Shown: in pieces, positions 1-7,474 of the stretch
Numbering within the stretch: position 1 is the first letter of the stretch
Layout: the number at the start of each line of letters is the position of its first letter
From: an uncultured Paracoccaceae bacterium
GTDB taxonomy: Bacteria; Pseudomonadota; Alphaproteobacteria; Rhodobacterales; Rhodobacteraceae
Reading direction: 5' to 3'
Length of the DNA: 32,414 nucleotides
Assembly: GCA_938028765.1 (NCBI GenBank)
Contig: CALIZF010000019.1
Span: forward strand, 1-32,414
The notes under the pieces: generated by a model
What the model was told of the DNA's origin: nothing
Database searches by the model: none
Seen by the model: the letters and a program-made list of their open reading frames with translations, nothing else
Position numbers and translations under genes: made by a program

Positions 1-195
1 GGCACGGCAAGCCCCACCGGGAGCAATGCCGCATAGGGGCCTCGCGCCGCCCGGCAACGGTCGGCAGGGACGCTTCAGCCCGAGAGGCCCGGGTTGGCAG
101 CCAGAGCCTGCGGGCGACCGCAGGCCCAGAGGAATGGCCGCACGACGGGGGGCAACCCCCGGGACAGAATCCGGCTTACAGGCCCTCCGCGCACG
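1..195 (+). ncRNA. rnpB: RNase P RNA (rnpB), 3' part; 5' end outside the window
   Basis: Catalytic RNA of ribonuclease P, which trims the 5' leader of tRNA precursors. The first bases (GGCACGGCAAGCCCCACC, then GGGAGCAATGCCGCATAGGGG) follow the E. coli rnpB segment GGCACGGTAAACTCCACC...GGAGCAAGGCCAAATAGGGG closely. Near the 3' end, AGAGGAATGGCCG (about 128-140) and GACAGAATCCGGCTTA (about 163-178) match the conserved core (AGATGAATGACTG and GACAGAACCCGGCTTA in E. coli). The small hairpin GGGGG-caa-CCCCC lies just before. The last helix strand ends at about 190-195; the exact 3' end is uncertain. Roughly the 3' half of the usual ~400 nt is present. Open frames across this stretch are not genes. 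Confidence 0.9.
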
Positions 196-250
196 GCCCT
201 TGACCCGCCGCGTTCCGCCCGGGGCGCGCGCGCGGTCTGGCGCGCAGCCT

Positions 251-290
251 GCCGCGCGGCAATCCGCGCGGCCGCGCTTGCGGCGGGTTT
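251..290 (+). terminator. Possible rnpB terminator hairpin
   Basis: A 9-bp perfect stem (251-259 paired with 264-272, CCGCGCGG arms, loop CAAT) lies about 55 bases after the RNase P RNA. It is followed after a short GC-rich stretch by TTT at 288-290. The T-run is weak and not immediately adjacent, so this is only a candidate. Confidence 0.35.
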
Positions 291-352
291 CCTGCTGTCA
301 TGGTTTTCCCCTACACTCGGCCCGCGCATCGAGGCGCGACAGGGAGGACGGG

Positions 353-1006
353 ATGAGTTTCGTCAGGACGCTGGCCGCGCTGGCCGCCGGTTTCGCCGCC
401 GCCAAGGGCTGGGACAGGTATCAGAAGATGGGCGGCATGGACGGCGTCGCGCAGGCGATGAAGGCCAATCCCGCGCTGGCGCCGGTGGCCGAGGCGATGG
501 CGAAGCTGACCGGGGCGGGCGGCAAGCCCGCGGACGTCTCGGGCGGCCTCTCGGCGATGATCGGTGCCATGGGCGGGGCGGCGGCGGCCGGCATGACCCA
601 GCTCGGCCAGATGCTCGACCAGGCCACCGGCACCGGCGCCGCGACCGCCGCAATGGAATCGAACGCTCGCCTGATGATCCGCGCGATGATCATGGCGGCG
701 AAGGCGGACGGCGTCATCTCGGCCGAGGAACGGGCGACGATCGAGCAGCACCTCGGCGATGCGACACCCGAGGAACGCGCCTTCGTCGAGGCCGAGCTTG
801 CGGCCCCGGTCGATCCCGTCGCCTTCGCCCGCGACGTGGCCGAGGGGGCGCGCGGGCAGGTCTACGCCGCAGCCGCAGCGATGGCGCGGGCCGACACCGA
901 CGCGGAACGGCAGTTTCTCTCGGTGCTCGGCGGCGCGCTCGGCCTCGACCGGAACGCCCGGGCGGCGATCCACGCGACCGTGGGGATCGCGCCACCCGCC
1001 GCCTGA
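353..1006 (+). CDS. DUF533/TerB-like (YebE-type) protein
   Basis: A 217-residue protein of unknown molecular function in the tellurite-resistance TerB-like / DUF533 family. The N-terminal ~100 residues are Gly/Ala-rich low-complexity sequence (repeated [10 protein letters not shown]). The C-terminal ~115 residues form the helical TerB-like domain, with the acidic motif [11 protein letters not shown] at about 117-127 and a second related helix pair ([13 protein letters not shown]) at about 177-189. The start at 353 is chosen because AGGGAGG lies 7 bases upstream. The reading frame is open further upstream, but that extension runs through the rnpB gene and is not protein-like. Residues 4-20 could be a weak hydrophobic anchor. 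It stands alone between rnpB and rpmG. Tellurite resistance itself is not implied. Confidence 0.85.
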   Translation: MSFVRTLAALAAGFAAAKGWDRYQKMGGMDGVAQAMKANPALAPVAEAMAKLTGAGGKPADVSGGLSAMIGAMGGAAAAGMTQLGQMLDQATGTGAATAAMESNARLMIRAMIMAAKADGVISAEERATIEQHLGDATPEERAFVEAELAAPVDPVAFARDVAEGARGQVYAAAAAMARADTDAERQFLSVLGGALGLDRNARAAIHATVGIAPPAA

Positions 1007-1024
1007 GGCACGGCCGGAATCGGC

Positions 1025-1052
1025 TTGACAGCAAGGCGCGCGCGGATAGAAG
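1025..1052 (+). promoter_or_regulatory. Likely rpmG promoter (TTGACA-16-TAGAAG)
   Basis: A perfect -35 hexamer TTGACA at 1025-1030 is followed, after 16 bases, by TAGAAG at 1047-1052 (4 of 6 to TATAAT). The spacing and the strong -35 fit a housekeeping sigma-70 promoter for a ribosomal protein gene. The predicted transcript would have a leader of about 55 bases before rpmG. Confidence 0.55.
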
Positions 1053-1113
1053 CCGAGGCTCAGGGTTTTCCGGGCGGCCCCCGCTGGCGCGCCCGTCCAA
1101 GGGAGTGCGGGGC

Positions 1114-1281
1114 ATGGCCAAGCCGACGACGATCAAAATCCGCCTGAATTCGACGGCGGGCACGGGGCATTTCTATGTGACCAAGAAGAACGCCCGGACG
1201 ATGACCGACAAGTTCTCGATCACGAAGTACGACCCGGTCGTGCGCAAGCACGTCGAGTACAAGGAGGGCAAGATCAAGTGA
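1114..1281 (+). CDS. rpmG: 50S ribosomal protein L33
   Basis: A 55-residue component of the large ribosomal subunit. The sequence begins [20 protein letters not shown] and ends [11 protein letters not shown], the complete alphaproteobacterial L33 pattern. There is no cysteine, so this is the zinc-independent (C-minus) form. Codon use is unusually A-rich at lysine codons (AAG throughout), as expected of a ribosomal gene. A single copy is seen here, monocistronic, between the DUF533 gene and the RND operon, with a consensus-like promoter upstream and a hairpin downstream. Confidence 0.97.
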   Translation: MAKPTTIKIRLNSTAGTGHFYVTKKNARTMTDKFSITKYDPVVRKHVEYKEGKIK

Positions 1282-1311
1282 TCCTGTCGGCCCCCGGGGC
1301 CGTGGTTTGGG

Positions 1312-1343
1312 GGGCCGTCCGCAGGGGCGGCCCGTCGCGTTTT
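1312..1343 (+). terminator. Candidate rho-independent terminator of rpmG
   Basis: GGGCCGTCC (1312-1320) pairs with GGGCGGCCC (1325-1333) around a four-base loop, with one G-T pair. TTTT follows at 1340-1343 after six bases. It sits about 30 bases after the rpmG stop, the right place for a terminator. Confidence 0.45.
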
Positions 1344-1486
1344 CGGGGCTGGCGTCGCGGACGGTGTGGTCATCCCTCAACCGATTGTGACGCCGGGGCG
1401 GCGTCCGGCTTGCCTTTCCGCTTTCCCCCTGTCGGTCCTGCCCTAGTGTCCCGGTGGCGGCGCGACCGGCGGCGTCGGGGAGCGGC

Positions 1487-2683
1487 ATGGGCGGTCTTCT
1501 GAACCTGATCCGGCAGGCGGCGGTGGCGGCGGCGGTCGTCGCCGCCGGCGTCCTGCTGTGGGCGCGCTTCCTGCCCGCGTCGCACCCATGGCTGGATCGG
1601 GCTGGGCTGCTGGCGCCGCTGACGGCCGCCGGGATCGTGCCCGCGCCGGACCCGGCGGGGGCACCCGTGCCGGGCGCGCGGCCCGGCGGCCCTCCGGGCT
1701 TCGGTCCGCGCGGCCCGGTCGCCGTGCTGGCAGAGCCCCCGGGGCAGGCGCGCGCCTTCGATCGCGTGGCGGCGATCGGCACGGGGCAGGCGCGCCATGC
1801 TGTGACCGTGACCGCCGAGGTCGCCGGCCGCGTCGAGGCGGTGCCGGTCGCCTCGGGCAGCCGAGTGCTAGCAGGCGCGGTGATCGCGCGGCTCGACCGC
1901 GAGGCGCAGGACATCGGCGTGGCGCGCGCGCGCCTCGTGCTGGAGGATGCCCGCGCCCGGCAGGACCGGGTGGTGCGACTTCTGGAAACCGGCGCGGCGA
2001 CCGACCTGCAGATGCGCGAGGCGGCGCTGGCGGTGGCGCAGGCCGAACTCGCGCTGCGCGAGGCCGACTATGCCCTGTCGCGCCGCGACATCCGCGCCCC
2101 GATCACAGGGCATGTCGGCATCATCGCGGTCGGGCCGGGCGAGCAGGTGACGGCGGCGACCGAGATCGCGCGGCTCGACGACCGGACCCGGCTGTTGGTG
2201 GACTTCCGCGTGCCCGAACGCTTCGTCGGACGGATCGGGCCGGGTGACCGGGTCGCGGTCCGGCCGTTGGCGCAGGCGGACGGGCAGGCGGTGCCGGGCA
2301 TCGTCGCGGCCATCGACAACCGGGTGGACGCCGCAAGCCGCACCATCCGTCTGCAGGCCGAGGTGGACAACGCCGCCGACACGCTGCGCCCCGGCATGGC
2401 GTTCGAGATCGCGCTGGACGTCGAGGGGCCGGCCTTCCCTACCGTGCCGCCGCTGGCGGTGCAGTGGGGCACGCAGGGCGCCTTCGTCTGGATCGTGCGC
2501 GAGGGCCGGGCGGCGCGCCTGCCAGTCAGGATCGTGCAGCGCACCGCGGACGCAGTCCTCGTGCGGGCCGAGTTCCAGCCCGGCGACCTTGTGGTGCGCG
2601 AGGGCGTGCAGGCACTGCGCCCCGGCAGCGAGGTGGTGCCGGGCGGCCCTGCGGCCGACGCCGGCCAGCGGCCGCGCACATGA
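1487..2683 (+). CDS. RND efflux periplasmic adaptor (HlyD/MFP family)
   Basis: A 398-residue membrane-fusion protein that links an inner-membrane RND pump to an outer-membrane channel. Residues about 8-28 form an N-terminal membrane anchor (AAVAAAVVAAGVLLW), not a lipobox. A Gly/Pro-rich linker follows (about 50-85). The first lipoyl half-motif (VTAEVAGRVEAVPVASGSRV, starting near 106) comes next, then an alpha-hairpin with heptad-like ALAVAQAELALREADYAL, then the second lipoyl half (IRAPITGHVGII). The beta-barrel and membrane-proximal domains complete the C-terminus. The start is the first ATG inside the protein-like region; the frame upstream lacks MFP character. The stop overlaps the start of the pump gene as ATGA, so the two are probably translationally coupled. 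No outer-membrane factor gene is seen nearby. Confidence 0.9.
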   Translation: MGGLLNLIRQAAVAAAVVAAGVLLWARFLPASHPWLDRAGLLAPLTAAGIVPAPDPAGAPVPGARPGGPPGFGPRGPVAVLAEPPGQARAFDRVAAIGTGQARHAVTVTAEVAGRVEAVPVASGSRVLAGAVIARLDREAQDIGVARARLVLEDARARQDRVVRLLETGAATDLQMREAALAVAQAELALREADYALSRRDIRAPITGHVGIIAVGPGEQVTAATEIARLDDRTRLLVDFRVPERFVGRIGPGDRVAVRPLAQADGQAVPGIVAAIDNRVDAASRTIRLQAEVDNAADTLRPGMAFEIALDVEGPAFPTVPPLAVQWGTQGAFVWIVREGRAARLPVRIVQRTADAVLVRAEFQPGDLVVREGVQALRPGSEVVPGGPAADAGQRPRT

Positions 2684-5600
2684 CGACAGCGCCGGGGCAG
2701 GGCCGGCCGACGGCGGCCGACGGTGCGGTCGATCCGGTCGCGGCGGCGCGGTCGGGTGCGGCGCTGTTCGTGCGCCGGCCGATCCTCGCCTTCGTGCTGA
2801 ACGCGCTGATCGTCGTTGCGGGCCTCGCCGGCCTGATCGGCGCCGAGGTACGAGAACTGCCGGATGTCGATCGCCCGGTGGTGACGATCACCACCGCCTT
2901 CCGAGGTGCTGCGCCCGAGACGGTGGATCGCGAGGTGACGGCGCTGATCGAGGGCGCCGCGGGCCGGGTGAGCGGGGTCAAGGCGATCTCGTCCTCGTCG
3001 CGCTTCGGGACCAGCCAGGTGACGGTCGAGTTCGGCGACGGCGTGAACCTCGATGTGGCCGCCACCGACCTGCGCGACAACGTGGCGCGCATCCGCAACA
3101 GCCTGCCCGCGGGGGCCGAGGATCCGCGCGTGGTCAAGGCCGATGCCAACGCCGACGCGGTGATGCGGCTGGCGCTGACCTCGGCCACCCGCTCGCCCGA
3201 GGCGCTGACCCTGATCGTGGACGACATCGTGCGCGACCGCCTTCTGTCGGTCGAAGGCGTGGCGGACGTGCAGGTGTTCGGCGACCGGGGCGAGGTCTAT
3301 CGCGTGGACATCGACCTGATGCAACTGGCCGGCCGCGGCCTTACGCTGGCCGACGTGCGGCGCGCGCTGGCCTCGGTCGCGTTCGATGCGCCGGCCGGGG
3401 CGATCTCGTCCGCGGACCAGAGCATCGTCGTGCGCACCACCGCCGCGGTGACGACGCCGGCGCAGTTCGAGGCGCTTCAACTCGCCCCCGGCGTCAGGTT
3501 GGGCGATGTGGCGATGGTGACCCTCGGCCCCTCGCCCGGTCAGAGCATCCTGCGTGCCAACGGGCAGGCGGGGGTGGGCCTCGGCATCATTCGCGCGGCA
3601 CAGTCGAACACCCTGCGGATCTCGGACGCGGTGAAGGCCGAGGCGGCGGCACTCCAGCGAATCCTGCCTGACGACGTGCAGCTTTTCGTCACCTCCGACG
3701 ATGCAACCTTCGTGCGCGGGGCCATCGCCGAGGTGGCGACCAGCCTCGGCCTCGCTGCGCTGATCGTGGTGGCGGTGATCTACCTCTTCCTGCGCGACCC
3801 AAGGGCAACGCTGATCCCCGCCGTCACGCTGCCGGTGGCGCTGATCGGCACCATCGCCGCGATCTGGCTGGTCGGGTTTTCGGTCAATGTCCTGACGCTT
3901 CTCGCGCTGGTGCTGGCCACCGGCCTCGTGGTGGATGACGCCATCGTGGTGCTCGAGAACATCGTGCGCCGCCGCGCCGAGGGGATGGGCGCGCGCGCGG
4001 CCGCCGTCCTCGGCACGCGGCAGGTCATCTTTGCCGTCATCACCACCACGGCCACCCTGGCCGCGGTGTTCGTGCCGCTCAGCTTCCTGCCCGGCCAGAC
4101 CGGGGGCCTCTTCCGCGAGTTCGGTTACACGCTGGCCATCGCGGTGCTGCTGTCCTCGACCGCATCACTGACGCTGTGCCCGGTGCTGGCGGCGAAGCTG
4201 CTGCGCGCCGCCCCGCCCGGCCCGCCGCGCCGGGGCCCGCTGGTGCGGCTGGGCGAGGCGCTGGCTGCCGCCTATGCCTGGACGCTGCGCGGCGCGCTGG
4301 CCAACCCGCTGGCGGTGCTGGCCGCGGCGGCGCTGTTCTGCGCCACCGCCGTGCTGGTGGCGCAGGGCATCCGGCAGGAACTGACCCCGCGCGAGGACCG
4401 GGCAGTGGCACTCTTGTCGGTCTCGACACCGCAGGGCGTGTCGCTCGACTTCACCGATGCGCAGATGCGCGCGCTGGAGGATGCCATCGCGCCGCTGGTC
4501 GCTGCGGGCGAGGTGCGCAACGTCTTCGCCATCGCCGGCACGGGCGGGCGGGCCAACCGGGGCTTCATGGTCCTGACGCTGGCGCCCTGGGACGAACGCG
4601 CCCGCAGCCAGGCCGACATCGCGGCCGAGCTGCAGCGCCGCATCGCGCCGGTGATCGGCGCGCAGGCTTTCGTGATCCAGCCCAATTCGCTCGGCATCCG
4701 TGGGGCGGGGCGGGGGCTGACCTTCGCCGTTGCCGGCGGCACTTACGAGGCGCTCGGTCCCGTTGCGGCAGAGCTTGTCCGCAGGCTGGAGGCCGACCCG
4801 CGCATGGGCGCGGTGCGGCTGAACTACGACACGACGCAGCCGCAGCTGTTCGTTGCGGTGGACCGCGCGCGCGCCGAGGATCTGGGCGTGGCGATCGAGG
4901 GCCTGGGCGAGGCGCTGCAGGCGGTGCTCGACGGCCGCACCGTCGCGCAGGTCTTCGTGGGCGAACGCGCCTACGACGTGACGCTCGTGTCGACCGCGGA
5001 ACCGGTGGACGATCCGGGTGACCTCGACCGCATCTTCGTGCCGGCGCAGGGCGGGCAGATGGTGCCGCTCAGCGCCTTCGTCACCCTGACGGAACGCGCC
5101 GTCGCGCCCGAGCTTGGCCGCGAGGGGCAGGCGCGCGCGGTCGAGATCACGGCAAGCCTGACGCCCGCGCTGCCGCTCGGCCAGGCGCTGGCCGAAGTCG
5201 AGGCGATCGCGGCCGGGGTGCTCGAACCGGGAATGCGGATCGTGCCGCTGGCCGAGGCCGCCACGCTCGAGGAAACCTCTGCGGGCCTTCTGATCACCTT
5301 CGGTTTCGCGGTGCTGGTCGTGTTCCTCGTGCTGGCGGCGCAGTTCGAAAGCTTCGTTGCGGCGGTGATCGTGATGGCGACGGTCCCGGTCGGCCTTGCC
5401 TGCGCGGTCTTCGCGCTGGCGCTGACGGGGGGCAGCCTCAACGTCTATTCGCAGATCGGGCTTGTGCTGCTGGTCGGCATCATGGCCAAGAACGGCATCC
5501 TGATCGTCGAGTTCGCAGGCCAGTTGCGCGACACCGGCGCCAGCGTGCGCGACGCGATCGCACAGGCGACGGCGATCCGCCTGCGCCCGGTGATGATGAC

Positions 5601-5829
5601 CATGGCCTCGACCGTGATCGGCGGGGTGCCGCTGGTGCTGGCCGCGGGGGCGGGGGCCGAGGCGCGCATCGCGCTCGGCTGGGTGATCGTGGGGGGCCTC
5701 GGCCTTGCAACGCTCGCCACGCTCTACCTCACGCCGGTGGTCTATCTGCTTCTGGCCGGCCTGTCCAAGCCGCGGGCCGAGGAAGAGGCGCGCCTGATCC
5801 GCGACCTCGACGCAGCGGCGGGGCGCTGA
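2680..5829 (+). CDS. RND-family multidrug efflux pump (AcrB/MexB-like)
   Basis: A 1049-residue proton-driven inner-membrane exporter of the hydrophobe/amphiphile efflux class; the length is normal for the family. The first membrane helix is near 32-54 (RRPILAFVLNALIVVAGLAGL). A large periplasmic loop follows. The helix-4 proton-relay pair is at D419-D420 in GLVVDDAIVVLENI, and the essential helix-10 lysine is at K937 in MAKNGILIVEFA. Both match the AcrB positions D407/D408 and K940, so the pump should be active. Internal duplication (two periplasmic loops, about 12 helices) is visible. About 25 residues of disordered sequence precede the first helix. Substrates cannot be read from sequence; the paired adaptor upstream supports drug or solvent efflux. 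Confidence 0.92.
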   Translation: MTTAPGQGRPTAADGAVDPVAAARSGAALFVRRPILAFVLNALIVVAGLAGLIGAEVRELPDVDRPVVTITTAFRGAAPETVDREVTALIEGAAGRVSGVKAISSSSRFGTSQVTVEFGDGVNLDVAATDLRDNVARIRNSLPAGAEDPRVVKADANADAVMRLALTSATRSPEALTLIVDDIVRDRLLSVEGVADVQVFGDRGEVYRVDIDLMQLAGRGLTLADVRRALASVAFDAPAGAISSADQSIVVRTTAAVTTPAQFEALQLAPGVRLGDVAMVTLGPSPGQSILRANGQAGVGLGIIRAAQSNTLRISDAVKAEAAALQRILPDDVQLFVTSDDATFVRGAIAEVATSLGLAALIVVAVIYLFLRDPRATLIPAVTLPVALIGTIAAIWLVGFSVNVLTLLALVLATGLVVDDAIVVLENIVRRRAEGMGARAAAVLGTRQVIFAVITTTATLAAVFVPLSFLPGQTGGLFREFGYTLAIAVLLSSTASLTLCPVLAAKLLRAAPPGPPRRGPLVRLGEALAAAYAWTLRGALANPLAVLAAAALFCATAVLVAQGIRQELTPREDRAVALLSVSTPQGVSLDFTDAQMRALEDAIAPLVAAGEVRNVFAIAGTGGRANRGFMVLTLAPWDERARSQADIAAELQRRIAPVIGAQAFVIQPNSLGIRGAGRGLTFAVAGGTYEALGPVAAELVRRLEADPRMGAVRLNYDTTQPQLFVAVDRARAEDLGVAIEGLGEALQAVLDGRTVAQVFVGERAYDVTLVSTAEPVDDPGDLDRIFVPAQGGQMVPLSAFVTLTERAVAPELGREGQARAVEITASLTPALPLGQALAEVEAIAAGVLEPGMRIVPLAEAATLEETSAGLLITFGFAVLVVFLVLAAQFESFVAAVIVMATVPVGLACAVFALALTGGSLNVYSQIGLVLLVGIMAKNGILIVEFAGQLRDTGASVRDAIAQATAIRLRPVMMTMASTVIGGVPLVLAAGAGAEARIALGWVIVGGLGLATLATLYLTPVVYLLLAGLSKPRAEEEARLIRDLDAAAGR

Positions 5830-6051
5830 GGCGAAAGGCCGGCGGTCGGTCGGGGGGCACGGTCCGGCAACGCCGCCGCGGCGGCACGCTGGGCCGCGAA
5901 GCCTCCGCGCCCGGCGGACGCCCGAAGCGGACCGTGCTGCGGGACGCAGCAGCTGTTGCCGCGCTGCCGGGGCGGCCGCGCGCACGTCGCAGCGGCCTTT
6001 CGCTTGCCCGCGGGCCGCGCTAAAGGGGCGCGTCGTCCGAAGGAGGGCCAG
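5830..6051. other. Intergenic spacer after the RND operon, with palindromes
   Basis: No coding sequence is seen. It contains a perfect 14-base palindrome GCCGCCGCGGCGGC (5872-5885) and a 7-bp stem with a three-base loop, TGCTGCG/CGCAGCA (5935-5941 with 5945-5951). Either could end transcription of the RND operon, but neither has a T-run. The asd ribosome-binding site AAGGAGG is at 6040-6046. Confidence 0.5.
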
Positions 6052-7074
6052 ATGGGCTATCGTGTCGTCGTCGCGGGGGCAACCGGCAACGTGGGCCGCG
6101 AGATGCTGAACATTCTCGCAGAACGGGAATTCCCCGTCGACGAGATCGCAGCGCTTGCCTCCCGCCGCAGCCTCGGAACCGAGGTGAGTTTCGGTGACCG
6201 GACGCTGAAGACGAAGGACATCGAGACCTTCGACTTCAAGGGCTGGGACATCGCCCTGTTCGCGATCGGGTCCGAGCCGACCAGGACCTACGCCCCGCGG
6301 GCCGCGGCGGCCGGGTGCGTGGTGATCGACAACTCGTCGCTTTACCGCTACGACCCCGACGTGCCGCTGGTGGTGCCCGAGGTGAACGCGGCCGCGGTCG
6401 AGGGATACCGCGCGCGGAACATCATCGCCAACCCCAACTGCTCCACCGCCCAGATGGTGGTTGCGCTGAAGCCGCTGCACGACCGCGCGCGCATCAAGCG
6501 CGTGGTGGTGGCCACCTACCAGTCGGTGTCGGGCGCTGGGAAGGAAGGGATGGACGAGCTCTGGGACCAGACCAAAGCGATCTACAACCCAACCGACAGC
6601 GTGCCCCCGAAGAAGTTCCAGAAGCAGATCGCCTTCAACGTCATCCCGCACATCGACGTGTTCATGTCGGACGGCTACACCAAGGAAGAATGGAAGATGG
6701 TGGCCGAGACGAAGAAGATCCTCGATCCCGCCATCAAGGTCACCGCGACCTGCGTGCGCGTGCCGGTGTTCGTCGGCCATTCCGAGGCGGTCAACGTCGA
6801 GTTCGAGGATCACCTCGACGAGGACGAGGCGCGCGACATCCTGCGCGAGGCGCCGGGGGTGATGGTCGTCGACAAGCGCGAACCGGGCGGCTATGTCACG
6901 CCGGTGGAATGCGTGGGCGACTATGCGACCTTCGTCAGCCGCATCCGGCAGGACCCGACCGTGGACAACGGCCTGTCGATGTGGGTCGTCAGCGACAACC
7001 TGCGCAAGGGCGCGGCCTTGAACGCGGTGCAGATCGCCGAGGTGCTGGGCGTCCGCTGCCTGAAGAAGGGCTGA
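6052..7074 (+). CDS. asd: Aspartate-semialdehyde dehydrogenase
   Basis: A 340-residue cytoplasmic enzyme that reduces L-aspartyl phosphate to L-aspartate 4-semialdehyde with NADPH, the branch-point step to lysine/diaminopimelate, threonine and methionine. The N-terminal nucleotide-binding loop is GATGNVG (residues 9-15). The catalytic cysteine is C130 in NPNCSTAQMV. The acid/base histidine is H243 in RVPVFVGHSEAVNVEF. AAGGAGG lies 5 bases before the ATG, fixing the start. It is monocistronic; the short ORF that begins on the opposite strand overlaps its 3' end. Length and motifs are typical of the family. Confidence 0.96.
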   Translation: MGYRVVVAGATGNVGREMLNILAEREFPVDEIAALASRRSLGTEVSFGDRTLKTKDIETFDFKGWDIALFAIGSEPTRTYAPRAAAAGCVVIDNSSLYRYDPDVPLVVPEVNAAAVEGYRARNIIANPNCSTAQMVVALKPLHDRARIKRVVVATYQSVSGAGKEGMDELWDQTKAIYNPTDSVPPKKFQKQIAFNVIPHIDVFMSDGYTKEEWKMVAETKKILDPAIKVTATCVRVPVFVGHSEAVNVEFEDHLDEDEARDILREAPGVMVVDKREPGGYVTPVECVGDYATFVSRIRQDPTVDNGLSMWVVSDNLRKGAALNAVQIAEVLGVRCLKKG

Positions 7075-7471
7075 GGCGGGCCGCCGGCGCGGCGCCCCCT
7101 TCCCCTGGCCACGGCGCGGGCGGCATCGGGCGGCAGTCCTGCCGGAGCGCCGCCGCGAGCGGCCCAGCCCAGAAGCCCCTGACCGCGCGCGCGAACGCGC
7201 GGAAGGCGCCGATGGCCTCGGCCGCGTCGGCCGCCACGATGTCGACCTGCCCGAATGCTGCGGGCGCGGCGAAATCCTCGAGGAGCGCCGCGCGCTCGGC
7301 CTCGATGGCGTCGGGCGCACGGGGGTGCGGCGTCCAGATCGCCACGGCGCGCGCGATGGCGCGCAGGACCGGCGGCGCCGGTGCGGCGAACGGCAGCGCG
7401 GGGCGCGCAGCAAGATGCGCGTCGCTCCGCGCGTCGGTGCCGGCGAGCGCGAAGCGCTCGATCGTGATCAT
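6989..7471 (-). CDS. Doubtful hypothetical ORF, possibly a decaying gene
   Basis: A 160-codon frame. Its first ~110 residues (MITIERFALAGTDAR... to ...LAAALRQDC) have a plausible amphipathic protein composition and begin with ATG. The last ~50 residues are Arg/Pro/Ser-rich filler, and the final 86 bases lie antisense to the end of asd. One reading is a real gene whose original stop was lost by a frameshift near 7130. The other is a chance GC-rich ORF. No family is recognised. The ribosome-binding site is weak (GAGGA, about 12 bases upstream). It borders the degenerate region to its right. Confidence 0.3.
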   Translation of the reverse strand: MITIERFALAGTDARSDAHLAARPALPFAAPAPPVLRAIARAVAIWTPHPRAPDAIEAERAALLEDFAAPAAFGQVDIVAADAAEAIGAFRAFARAVRGFWAGPLAAALRQDCRPMPPAPWPGEGGAAPAARLSPSSGSGRPAPRRSAPRSRPRPCAGCR

Positions 7472-7474
7472 GGG

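Noticed and set aside
26..352. N-terminal extension of the DUF533 frame and a minus-strand ORF at 75-329
   Set aside because: Both lie over the RNase P RNA 3' end and its spacer; the protein sequence is Arg/Pro-rich filler, and a good ribosome-binding site marks the start at 353.
4165..7413. A 1082-codon minus-strand open frame across the RND and asd genes
   Set aside because: It is antisense to well-supported genes with intact catalytic motifs; high GC leaves such His/Arg-rich shadow frames open.
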